64,000 bases of DNA from Litoribaculum gwangyangense (GTDB lineage Bacteria; Bacteroidota; Bacteroidia; Flavobacteriales; Flavobacteriaceae), in NCBI RefSeq assembly GCF_039543505.1, contig NZ_BAABJW010000004.1, positions 62,001 to 126,000 on the forward strand, given 5' to 3'. The translations under genes were made by a program, and so were the position numbers. The notes beneath the pieces were generated by a model that saw nothing but the letters and a program-made list of their open reading frames with translations, had not been told where the DNA came from and did no database searches. This document shows, one piece after another, positions 1-7,809 of this stretch (positions are counted from its first letter, which is position 1; every line of letters begins with the position of its first letter).

Positions 1-252
1 TGGTGTAATGGGGAAAAAGTTGGGGTGAAATGGGCACCACCTTTCAGGTTTGATATAAGTAATCACATTAATAAAGGGGAAAATACCCTTGAAATTAAAG
101 TAACTAATACTTGGCGTAATCAATTAATTTTTGATAACTCCCGACCAAAAGGTGCAAAAAAGACCTGGACTACAGCAGGACCAAAATCTGATGAAACAGA
201 ATTAGAGCCTTCAGGTTTAATTGGCCCAGTTGTATTAAGAATGGTTGCTTGA
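1..252 (+). CDS. C-terminal end of a GH106-type alpha-L-rhamnosidase (cut by window start)
   Basis: The reading frame is open from base 1 and ends at a stop at 250-252, so only the last 83 codons are visible. The tail has a galactose-binding-like beta-sandwich signature (NTWRNQLIFDNSRPKG...) that lines up with the last residues of the complete GH106 protein at 12263-15505 (NLWRNQLIKDKQRPET..., then SGLLGP against SGLIGP). The family hydrolyses terminal alpha-L-rhamnose, which suits a rhamnose-rich polysaccharide locus. No catalytic residue lies in the visible part, so activity cannot be judged. The 179-bp gap to the next gene carries a weak copy of the locus operator motif, so the next gene is probably a separate transcription unit. 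Confidence 0.7.
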   Translation, partial: WCNGEKVGVKWAPPFRFDISNHINKGENTLEIKVTNTWRNQLIFDNSRPKGAKKTWTTAGPKSDETELEPSGLIGPVVLRMVA

Positions 253-339
253 TTTTTACGTTTTGGTTAAATAATATTTTCTTAGTTGTTTATTATTTTA
301 AGTTATCTTGTTTTTTAATCGAAAAATTGTGCTTTTTAT

Positions 340-354
340 CAAGATGTCAGGATA
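340..354 (+). promoter_or_regulatory. Weak copy of the PUL operator motif
   Basis: TCAGGATA at 347-354 matches the conserved half of the motif found before other units. The upstream CA half-site is 8 bp rather than 10 bp away. It lies 78 bp before the start of the 432-3623 gene. Confidence 0.4.
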
Positions 355-431
355 GTTCATGATGCCGATATAACAAGGTTCATTTATGTTTATCTTTTTT
401 TAAAACATTTTAAGAACTATATAAGACCAAT

Positions 432-3400
432 ATGAAAGGACCTATTAAGATAATACTGTTTTCCCTAATGCTGTTGTCTTCAATTTTTGTAAAAGCACAA
501 GTCAATTTTCTAGAAAATACTATGGTTACTAATGAAGCATTTTATTTTTGGAAAGCCGATGACCCAAAACCATATCATTATGGCGCAAGTATCAATCCAC
601 ATGGCAATTGCTTGAAAGTATCCAATGGGTATGTGTTTTATACCTGGTATCGTGGTGGGTGGGCAGACCGCACCTTAATGGTCTCAAGAAAAAAAATAGG
701 TGAAGGTAATTGGGTGCACGTTGAGTTACCAGCTAAGTTAAGTTTGGTAGGTGGAAAAGGCGATACACATTTAACGACCAATATTGGTATTTGCCCTATT
801 GACGGTACGATTCACTTAATGTTCGATCATCATAATGAGGATTTAAATTATATAAGGTCGAAAAAGAATATAGCTTTTGGTCCAGATGAAGATTTTATTG
901 CAGCTAATTTTTTGCCACAACAAGATTATTTAATCCCAGGAAACAAAATAACAAGTGTAACCTATCCAGATTTATTTAATAACGATTTGGGGGAAATGTA
1001 TTTTGAAAGACGTCTGGGTTCCGCAGTAGGAGGAGATATAATCATGACGTATTATGATGGCAATACATGGTCTCAAGAGGTTACTATTATTAAAGGCAGA
1101 GGTAATGAGGTGACTCAAGGCGAGAGAGGTTTTAGTTACGGTAGTGCGTACTACCTTAACGGCAAGTTTTATTATGCCTATTCACCACGTTGGGCAGAAT
1201 CACCAACAAAGTTAAATGAAGGTGTTTATGTAATGGAACTAGGGGATAGAATGAACGATAAGGCAACTACGGTAGATGGAAGAAGTTACGATTTACCAGT
1301 AATTGATCATCGTCCATTTTTAATAGCTGATCCCAGAAGCGTTCCTGATGATGCCGGTTGGGCAGGAGGTCCGCAATTAGCAATTTCTCCTAAAAACGAT
1401 ATTTATATGTATATAAACCCGAAAGGAACAAATCCCTATAATTACCTAAGAACACAAAACGATGAGGAGTTTACGGAGGATAGAAATAAGGGTTCTTTAG
1501 GGATATTTTATGGAAACCGTATGTATAAATTCAATTTATCCGGAGGTAATTTTGTGGTAACAAGTGCATTGGCAGGTACTTATTCCTGGCGAGAGGATTA
1601 TAGAATTAATGTAGGGTTTAATGATAGAAAAAGTATAACCGTAATGGATGATGGTACTATTGTCGTGGTATTTAGTGAGGCTGTAAATAGTGATAAAGTA
1701 CCAATTCATTGTTTTGTGTTTCAAATTCAAAAAGAAGAATATGTACCCCAAACCATTGCTTTTGGGGCTCTTTCTCAAAAAACAGAGGGCGACCCTAATT
1801 TTGTTTTAAATGCAACTGCAAGTTCAGGATTACCTGTGGATTATACGTCTTCAAACACCAATATTGCGAGAATAGTTAACGGAAATGAAGTGCAAATTAT
1901 GGGCGTAGGCTCTTGTTATATTATTGCAAGCCAGAACGGTAACGGTACATTTGATGCGGCACCAGAAGTATCGCAAACCTTAGTTGTAAATGCTAATGCA
2001 ACCAAATCCAATCAAAGTATTACCTTCAATTTATCTCCCAATACCTATACTTGGGGTAACCCAGATCAAACTTTAAATGCTACTGCGAGCTCAGGTTTAC
2101 CTGTTCAATATGAAAGTACAAATACCGAGGTAGCTATTATGGTAGATGGAAAAATACAAGTAAAACGTGCAGGTACAACAACAATAAATGCTTTACAGCA
2201 AGGTGATGACACTTATAATGCAGCACCAATAGTTAGTCATCAATATACAGTGCCCATACGTCAGCAAGTTATTAATTTTCAAGCTATACCAACAGTGACC
2301 TCAGGTGATGCTGCGTTCAATTTAGTGGCAACAAGTAATAATCCTGACGCGAATTTTAGATTCCTGTGCCCCAATAATCAAGTAGCTGTGGTTTGGGATG
2401 ATCAGGTGCGTCAAATTTTAGGTGCGGGTACAGCTACCATTACGGTTTCAGATGCCGGTAACGATTATTTTACATCAGCGGAAGCTTCAAGAACTATAAC
2501 AGTAAATCCTAAAATTCATCAAGTGCCTTCAACAATAGAGGCAGAACATTATACCTCAAAAAGTGGAGTAAGTGTTACAAGATGGAGCAATACGGTGTTT
2601 TACCTAAATGCTTGGGAGGCGAACGATTTTGCAGAGTACACTGTCAATGTGCCTACAAATGGCACTTACGAAATAGAAGTGTTTGCAGCCTCACCGGGTT
2701 CTACTAAAAAATTAAAGATTATGAATGGAACTTCTGTTTTGTCTTCGGTTGCGCTTACTACAACATCAAGTTTAACGGTTTTTAAAGGTACTAAAACCAA
2801 TGTTATACTTCAGGCAGGGGTACAGAATATTAAAATTGTTGGAGAGGTTGGTGGTTTCAATTTTGATAAAATGAAAATTTCTTCCACTGGTAGCGGCGGT
2901 GGAACTGGTGATGCTGAAGGGGTGTATCAATTGGTAAATGTTGCCACTGGAAAATATCTTGGAGCTAACAGTTCAAGTGGTCAGCCTATTATTATGCATG
3001 ACTCAGGAAATACGCAAGATAGAAAATGGACTTTTGTGCAAGTAAATTATGAGGGAACTGATTATTATAATATAGATAGCCAACTCAATGGTATATTACG
3101 TGCTACTGGCGGTGGTTTTGCACAAGGGGCTTATTTGGTAGTGAGTACAGGTGTAGCACCTCCTGCTACAACGGGGCATCCAGATAAAATATGGACCATT
3201 CATTATGATGAATTTGAGGATACATACAGATTTGAGGCCAAAAGCACTGGGAGGTTTTTATATCATGAAACAGATGGAAATTGTTATAATTTTATTGTTG
3301 ATGAAACAGACGATAGAAGTAAATGGCAAATAATTGGGAGTGGAGGCCCCTTACTAAATGTGAAGAAAACTGATGCGATTCTTTCAGCAGTAAAAGTATA

Positions 3401-3623
3401 TCCTAATCCAGCAAAAGACAGTTTTACGATAGCCCTAAACAAGGTGTCTGTTGCCAAAGTAAAAATATATAATGTTCTAGGTAAACTAATTTACCAAAAG
3501 GAGACTAACGATAATAATGTAGAAATTAAAACAGATCAAATGTTTAATTCAGGACTTTATCTTATAAAGATTGAAGACAAGGAAACCAACAGGGTATTTC
3601 ATACTAAATTGATGATAAAATAA
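432..3623 (+). CDS. Multimodular secreted BNR-propeller polysaccharide lyase candidate (PL24/PL25-type) with binding modules and T9SS tail
   Basis: A 1063-residue secreted protein. A signal peptide covers about residues 1-22. Next comes a BNR_4-type seven-bladed propeller region to about 435, the fold of PL24 and PL25 ulvan lyases. It contains a GDTHLTTNIGICPIDGTIHL stretch followed by FDHH, whose histidines are catalytic candidates. Three Ig-like (BIG/MBG-type) repeats follow at about 440-695, each opening with a xQxIxF segment. A CBM6-like module (IEAEHYTSKSG...) covers about 700-820. After a glycine-rich linker comes a module starting YQLVNVATGKYLG at about 830-970 that also occurs in the PL28 neighbour. 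The last 75 residues are a T9SS type A tail (VYPNPAKDSFTIAL, ending HTKLMIK). Expected role: surface or secreted cleavage of ulvan by beta-elimination. The family call rests on recognised motifs, not on a search; a non-catalytic binding propeller is possible. Confidence 0.65.
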   Translation: MKGPIKIILFSLMLLSSIFVKAQVNFLENTMVTNEAFYFWKADDPKPYHYGASINPHGNCLKVSNGYVFYTWYRGGWADRTLMVSRKKIGEGNWVHVELPAKLSLVGGKGDTHLTTNIGICPIDGTIHLMFDHHNEDLNYIRSKKNIAFGPDEDFIAANFLPQQDYLIPGNKITSVTYPDLFNNDLGEMYFERRLGSAVGGDIIMTYYDGNTWSQEVTIIKGRGNEVTQGERGFSYGSAYYLNGKFYYAYSPRWAESPTKLNEGVYVMELGDRMNDKATTVDGRSYDLPVIDHRPFLIADPRSVPDDAGWAGGPQLAISPKNDIYMYINPKGTNPYNYLRTQNDEEFTEDRNKGSLGIFYGNRMYKFNLSGGNFVVTSALAGTYSWREDYRINVGFNDRKSITVMDDGTIVVVFSEAVNSDKVPIHCFVFQIQKEEYVPQTIAFGALSQKTEGDPNFVLNATASSGLPVDYTSSNTNIARIVNGNEVQIMGVGSCYIIASQNGNGTFDAAPEVSQTLVVNANATKSNQSITFNLSPNTYTWGNPDQTLNATASSGLPVQYESTNTEVAIMVDGKIQVKRAGTTTINALQQGDDTYNAAPIVSHQYTVPIRQQVINFQAIPTVTSGDAAFNLVATSNNPDANFRFLCPNNQVAVVWDDQVRQILGAGTATITVSDAGNDYFTSAEASRTITVNPKIHQVPSTIEAEHYTSKSGVSVTRWSNTVFYLNAWEANDFAEYTVNVPTNGTYEIEVFAASPGSTKKLKIMNGTSVLSSVALTTTSSLTVFKGTKTNVILQAGVQNIKIVGEVGGFNFDKMKISSTGSGGGTGDAEGVYQLVNVATGKYLGANSSSGQPIIMHDSGNTQDRKWTFVQVNYEGTDYYNIDSQLNGILRATGGGFAQGAYLVVSTGVAPPATTGHPDKIWTIHYDEFEDTYRFEAKSTGRFLYHETDGNCYNFIVDETDDRSKWQIIGSGGPLLNVKKTDAILSAVKVYPNPAKDSFTIALNKVSVAKVKIYNVLGKLIYQKETNDNNVEIKTDQMFNSGLYLIKIEDKETNRVFHTKLMIK

Positions 3624-3772
3624 TATCATCCTATGCTTGCAATTATTTTTGCAGTAGAGTATTTTATGAAACACTCGATTCTTTATCTTAGCTCAGTCTT
3701 CCAAGGCTAATGGGATATCTTTATGAGTTATTTGCTTGAAAACTAAGAATAACAACAACAAAAAAAACAGCT

Positions 3773-5326
3773 ATGAGAAAAATTATTTTTAAATCCATTC
3801 TATTTTACGGTTTTACGCTCTTTTCACTTTTTTTAACGGCGCAAACCGCCCCTGATGAAGATACTGGTGCTTACACAACTTGTAACCCAGATGGCGAAAA
3901 TGCAACTAGAACATCAAATGATTTACCAAACCCTGTAAATGTAGGCACTATTGATGATCGCAGTTGTTATGCAAACTACAAAGAAAGTATTGTATATGGA
4001 AAAACTTGGGGTGTATATAATATTACGGACGGTTCTAATAAATTTGATACCACCTTACAACCAAGGATAGAACGCTCTTTGAGTAGATCTAGAGAAACAG
4101 GTGTGGGAAGTTTTGCAAGATTCACAGGAACTTTTAGGATTCTTGAAGTAGGTGATACAGCAGGTACAGGTAGTGATGGTACTTACATAGCTCAGGCCAA
4201 AGGAAAGCACACGGGCGGGGGTGGATCGCCAGATCCAGCTATCTGTTTGTATTTAGCGAAGCCTGTTTACGGTTCAGGAGCAAATGCAAGTAATCAGGTG
4301 TCTTTTGATATTTATGCAGAACGTATTTTAGTTAGAGGTGGCGAAGGCAGCGGACGGGAAATTGTGTTTCTCAAAAATGTAGCTAAAGATGCCGAGATAG
4401 ATTTCGAATTAGAAGTAGGTTTTAGAGAAGATCCTAACGATGTCACCAAAAAAATTCATTATTGTGATGCCGTTATAGGCGGAGACGTTTTTAATTGGAA
4501 TATTCCAGAACCAGAAAGAGGTACCGAGTCTGGAATTAGATACGGTGCGTACCGTGTTAAAGGAGGTAGAGCACAGATTAGATGGACTAATACCATTTAC
4601 CAAAAGGCACAAGTCATAGATGGTGGTGGGTCGAATCCTGCGGATGAAATATATAGATTAAGAAATGTGGCTACAGGGAAATTCTTAACAGCTGTGGGAT
4701 CAAGTGGAACACCAGTTACTATGACAGATTCAGGTGAGCCTCAAAACACGCATTGGACTTTTGTTGAAAGTGGCTCTTTTATAAATATTAATAATGAAGC
4801 TAATGGAATTGGCATTCTACGCGCCCCTGGTTCAGGAGGGCCAGGAGGTCCTTATGTAGTTTTGAGCACGGGTTTTGAGTCTTCAACAGATGCTGATAAG
4901 TCTTGGACTATTCATTATGACGAATTAGAGGATACCTATAGATTTGAGTCTAATTCTAGTCGATTCCTGTACCATGAAACAAATGGAAGTGTAACCCATG
5001 CTTCAGTCCCTGAAACTGATACTAGAAGTGTTTGGCAAGCTATTCCTACGAGTGTAACGCTAAGTACTCTTGAAAATGAATTCCTTACTTCATCATTAAG
5101 GGTATATCCTAACCCTGCAAAAGAGAATTTTACAATAGCATTAAATGATAAGACAAATTCTAATATTAAAATTTATAATTTACTAGGTAAAGAAGTGTAT
5201 CAAACTACCTCTACGAATGGTTTTGTTGAAGTAGAGAACCAAGGGAGATTAATGAATGGTGTATACTTGATTAAGGTTGTAACAGAAGAAAACAAAGTTC
5301 ATTATTCTAAATTAGTCATAAAATAA
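3773..5326 (+). CDS. Ulvan lyase, family PL28, with ulvan-binding-type module and T9SS tail
   Basis: A 517-residue secreted lyase that cleaves ulvan between rhamnose-3-sulfate and uronic acid, leaving unsaturated uronate ends. The signal peptide is about residues 1-23. The catalytic beta-jelly-roll (about 24-285) carries stretches typical of PL28, including NPVNVGTIDDRSCYANYKES, LQPRIERSLSRS, AKGKHTGGGGS and IPEPERGTESGIRYG. Residues about 293-430 form a module starting YRLRNVATGKFLT, in the place where characterised PL28 enzymes carry an ulvan-binding domain. A T9SS type A tail (RVYPNPAKENFTIALN...) closes the protein. Total length fits the family. A rho-independent terminator follows 31 bp downstream. 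This is the most diagnostic gene of the window and sets the substrate of the locus. Confidence 0.9.
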   Translation: MRKIIFKSILFYGFTLFSLFLTAQTAPDEDTGAYTTCNPDGENATRTSNDLPNPVNVGTIDDRSCYANYKESIVYGKTWGVYNITDGSNKFDTTLQPRIERSLSRSRETGVGSFARFTGTFRILEVGDTAGTGSDGTYIAQAKGKHTGGGGSPDPAICLYLAKPVYGSGANASNQVSFDIYAERILVRGGEGSGREIVFLKNVAKDAEIDFELEVGFREDPNDVTKKIHYCDAVIGGDVFNWNIPEPERGTESGIRYGAYRVKGGRAQIRWTNTIYQKAQVIDGGGSNPADEIYRLRNVATGKFLTAVGSSGTPVTMTDSGEPQNTHWTFVESGSFININNEANGIGILRAPGSGGPGGPYVVLSTGFESSTDADKSWTIHYDELEDTYRFESNSSRFLYHETNGSVTHASVPETDTRSVWQAIPTSVTLSTLENEFLTSSLRVYPNPAKENFTIALNDKTNSNIKIYNLLGKEVYQTTSTNGFVEVENQGRLMNGVYLIKVVTEENKVHYSKLVIK

Positions 5327-5357
5327 TAGGTTAATAGCTAACTATAGCCAAGAATTT

Positions 5358-5387
5358 AGCCAGAATATACGTTCTGGCTTTTTTTTT
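5358..5387 (+). terminator. Rho-independent terminator after the PL28 lyase gene
   Basis: Perfect 8-bp stem AGCCAGAA / TTCTGGCT around a 6-base loop (TATACG), followed by a run of eight T. It ends the transcript of the ulvan lyase gene and isolates it from the 5469 gene, which has its own operator copy. Confidence 0.9.
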
Positions 5388-5395
5388 GATAGGTT

Positions 5396-5412
5396 CAGGA
5401 CAAAACAGGATA
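5396..5412 (+). promoter_or_regulatory. PUL operator motif copy
   Basis: CAGGACAAAACAGGATA: a CAG half-site exactly 10 bp before CAGGATA. It lies 57 bp before the start codon of the 5469-7382 gene and just behind the PL28 terminator. Confidence 0.65.
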
Positions 5413-5468
5413 GATTTAAAATCAATTTTGGTTACTTTCCAAAACATATAATCAATAGGATTTTTAAA

Positions 5469-7382
5469 ATGCAAAGACGCAACTTTATACAATTATCAAC
5501 CTTAGCTGGAGTAGGACTTACACTTCCCATATCGGGAATTTTAAATTCATGCGAAAATCATCCAAAACATTCTCTGGAATTTAAAAATTTAATTTCAGGT
5601 CTTTTAAAAGATTGGTGCGATGGGATGTTAAAGGTCCAAATTAACAATCCTTCGAATTTAAATGAACATGGCGCGTTAGGTTGTCCTTCATGCAGTCATA
5701 TTCATGGCAGATGTATGGATGCTGTGTATCCTTTTTTATTTATGGCAGACACTACTGGAGATAAAAAATATTTAGAAGGCGCAAAATTAGTGATGCTTTG
5801 GGCGGAAAATAATGTGTCTCAAGAGGATGGAAGTTGGACCGTAATTCAAAATCCAAAGTCTTGGAAAGGCATTACGGTTTTTGGAGCTATTGCATTGGCT
5901 GAAGCTTTACATTATCATGGGCATATTTTAGATAAAGAAATAAGGGTTGCTTGGACGAATCGCCTTGAAAAAGCAGGACAATACATTCACGACACCTTTA
6001 CCATCGATTTTACGAACATCAATTACCCTGGAACAGCAGTTTACGGATTAAATTTTATAGGCGATGTTGTAAAAAGAGAGGATTTTAAGTTAAAGAGTAA
6101 AACATTAGCATCAGAGGTAAAGGCTTATTTTACAACTAATGAAGGGTTGCTTTTTGGCGAATGTAAGCCGGATTCAAAGAAGCTTAGTGAAAAAGGATTG
6201 CATGGGGTAGATTTAGGGTATAACGTAGAAGAAACTTTGAACAGTTTGGTCATGTATGCCCTGAAAGAAAAAGATGAAGATTTATTGCGAATTCTAACCA
6301 AATCTTTGAATAGCCATTTAGAGTTTATGATGCCCGATGGTGGATGGGACAATAGTTGGGGTAACCGCATGTACAAATGGACGTATTGGGGTAGTAGAAC
6401 GTGTGATGGCAGTCAACCCGCATTCGGAATGATGGCGCATATTAATCCCGCTTTTGGTACGGCAGCCGTAAAAAACACTGAATTGTTACAACGTTGTACG
6501 GCAGATGGTTTGATTCATGGAGGGCCGCATTATGTGTCTGCTGGAATTCCTCCTTGCGTGCATCATACGTTTACACATGCTAAACCATTAACAGCATTAT
6601 TAGATCATTGGGATCACTTACCAGAAATTAATACAAACGCTAGTTTACCAAGAGCTACCGCAGATGGGGTAAAACACTTTAAAGATTTAGATGTCTTTTT
6701 ATTTGCCAGAGGCGATTGGAGAGGAACAGTAAGTGCTTATGATGCAGAGTACCATTACAAAGAAGATTTTCGCCAGGCGTCTGGTGGAGCCTTAGGTGTA
6801 TTGTATCACAATAAAGTGGGCTTGCTTTGTGCTGCCAGTATGGCAAAATATGAAATGGTTGAAAAAAACAATCAACAACCACAGCCAGGAAAAGATGTTT
6901 GCTTAACACCTCGCATAGAAACATTTAGAGATGATGTTTGGTACACCAATTTATACGATTTACCGGCAACAGTTACCTCTCAAGATGCCAACGGAGAAAT
7001 AAATTTGATGGCAAATGTGCAGCTTAAAAATAGTGATAGAGCATTAGTAAATAATACGGCTTCAAATTTTGATATTGCTTATAAATGTAGTGTTGATGAA
7101 ACGAAAATTATTATAAAATCCGATAAAGTGATAACAGTGCCAACGGCTTTTGTATTGCCAATTATCTCGCCTAATCATGAGGTTGTTTCAAATATAAGTG
7201 ACACCGAAATCACCATTCAAAAACCAGAGGGGTTAGTTACCATCAAGGCAAATTCACCAATCAATATGAAAGCACTTGAAGGTAAAAGAACATTTAATAT
7301 GGTGCCAGGTGTAGAGGCTCTACCATTTGAAATCTTTTTTGGTGAGAACGAGGTGTTAGAAATAACCATTGCAATAAGTTAA
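5469..7382 (+). CDS. Tat-signal alpha-helical-barrel protein; candidate ulvan oligosaccharide dehydratase or lyase
   Basis: A 637-residue exported protein. The N-terminus has a twin-arginine motif (QRRNFIQLS) and a possible lipobox ending at Cys28 (GILNSC). The first two-thirds look like an (alpha/alpha) toroid: repeated helices with family-type motifs such as GCPSCSHIHGRCMDAV, YNVEETLNSLVMYAL and DGGWDNSWGNRMYKWTYWGSR. The last third is beta-rich, as in heparinase-like lyases. It sits directly behind the PL28 lyase. In Formosa agariphila a dehydratase that makes unsaturated ends on ulvan oligosaccharides is, as I recall, encoded next to the PL28 gene, so that role is a reasonable candidate, but I could not confirm the homology. 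Many His, Tyr and Arg residues are candidate catalysts (for example CVHHTFTH). An unassigned lyase is the main alternative. Confidence 0.5.
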   Translation: MQRRNFIQLSTLAGVGLTLPISGILNSCENHPKHSLEFKNLISGLLKDWCDGMLKVQINNPSNLNEHGALGCPSCSHIHGRCMDAVYPFLFMADTTGDKKYLEGAKLVMLWAENNVSQEDGSWTVIQNPKSWKGITVFGAIALAEALHYHGHILDKEIRVAWTNRLEKAGQYIHDTFTIDFTNINYPGTAVYGLNFIGDVVKREDFKLKSKTLASEVKAYFTTNEGLLFGECKPDSKKLSEKGLHGVDLGYNVEETLNSLVMYALKEKDEDLLRILTKSLNSHLEFMMPDGGWDNSWGNRMYKWTYWGSRTCDGSQPAFGMMAHINPAFGTAAVKNTELLQRCTADGLIHGGPHYVSAGIPPCVHHTFTHAKPLTALLDHWDHLPEINTNASLPRATADGVKHFKDLDVFLFARGDWRGTVSAYDAEYHYKEDFRQASGGALGVLYHNKVGLLCAASMAKYEMVEKNNQQPQPGKDVCLTPRIETFRDDVWYTNLYDLPATVTSQDANGEINLMANVQLKNSDRALVNNTASNFDIAYKCSVDETKIIIKSDKVITVPTAFVLPIISPNHEVVSNISDTEITIQKPEGLVTIKANSPINMKALEGKRTFNMVPGVEALPFEIFFGENEVLEITIAIS

Positions 7383-7388
7383 TTAATT

Positions 7389-7535
7389 TGACGATTTTCT
7401 AAATTTTCCTGCAGCTAGCCCAGTTTTATTTTTAAGCAAACGATTAAAATAAACATCGGATTCGAATCCCAGTTCAATGGGATTTTCCTTCTGAGATTTA
7501 TCGGTTTAAAAGTAATTCTCTAGAATTTTCTATTA
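7389..7535 (-). pseudogene. Remnant of the 3' end of an AraC-family regulator gene
   Basis: On the minus strand this stretch reads QKENPIELGFESDVYFNRLL, then KNKTGLAAGKFR. It matches residues near the C-terminus of the intact AraC regulator encoded at 22900-23781 (QKEIAFELGFESDVYFNRLF, then KRKTGLAPGKFR). A stop codon interrupts the frame just before this block and no helix-turn-helix start or sensor domain remains. It begins within 7 bp of the stop codon of the upstream gene. It is clearly a decayed copy rather than a functional gene. Confidence 0.85.
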
Positions 7536-7539
7536 TATT

Positions 7540-7707
7540 GGCAATATAAATATGTGTTACCGTTTTTCTATTGATGCTAAAGCCTTTATCAACGAGTGGT
7601 CTAAACAAGGATTTTCACACCATTGTGCAATAGGCGTTGGGCATATTGGCAGTAACATTAAAAAATTGGGTAGTTTATTAAAATTTCTGGTAGGTGTAAT
7701 TTGTTAG
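7540..7707 (+). pseudogene. Remnant of the 3' end of the sugar isomerase gene
   Basis: The plus strand encodes RFSIDAKAFINEWSKQGFSH, then HCAIGVGHIGSNIKKLGSLL, and stops at 7705-7707. This matches the last 50 or so residues of the intact isomerase at 27280-28689 (RFSIGARAFINEWSKQGPSH, then HCAIGVGSIAKKIEKLGNLL). Homology begins about 5 bp after the AraC remnant ends, so two gene ends that in the intact module are separated by a GH78 gene and most of the isomerase are fused here. The ATG at 7552 could in principle start a 51-codon ORF, but it would lack all catalytic residues. Confidence 0.85.
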
Positions 7708-7722
7708 AATGTCATTTTCGTC

Positions 7723-7739
7723 CATGACATTACAGGATA
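7723..7739 (+). promoter_or_regulatory. PUL operator motif copy
   Basis: CATGACATTACAGGATA: CAT half-site 10 bp before CAGGATA, 71 bp before the start of the GH78-like gene at 7810. The whole 7383-7809 gap thus holds two gene remnants followed by this promoter region. Confidence 0.65.
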
Positions 7740-7809
7740 ACTATCATGTAAACTTTGGTTAATTTTCCGTTTTAAATCAAATAAAAGAATTATACACAAG
7801 GAATCTGTA

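Noticed and set aside
3637..3653. Short inverted repeat TTGCAA...TTGCA after the 432 gene as a terminator
   Set aside because: The stem is only about five pairs and no T-run follows, so transcription may continue into the PL28 gene.
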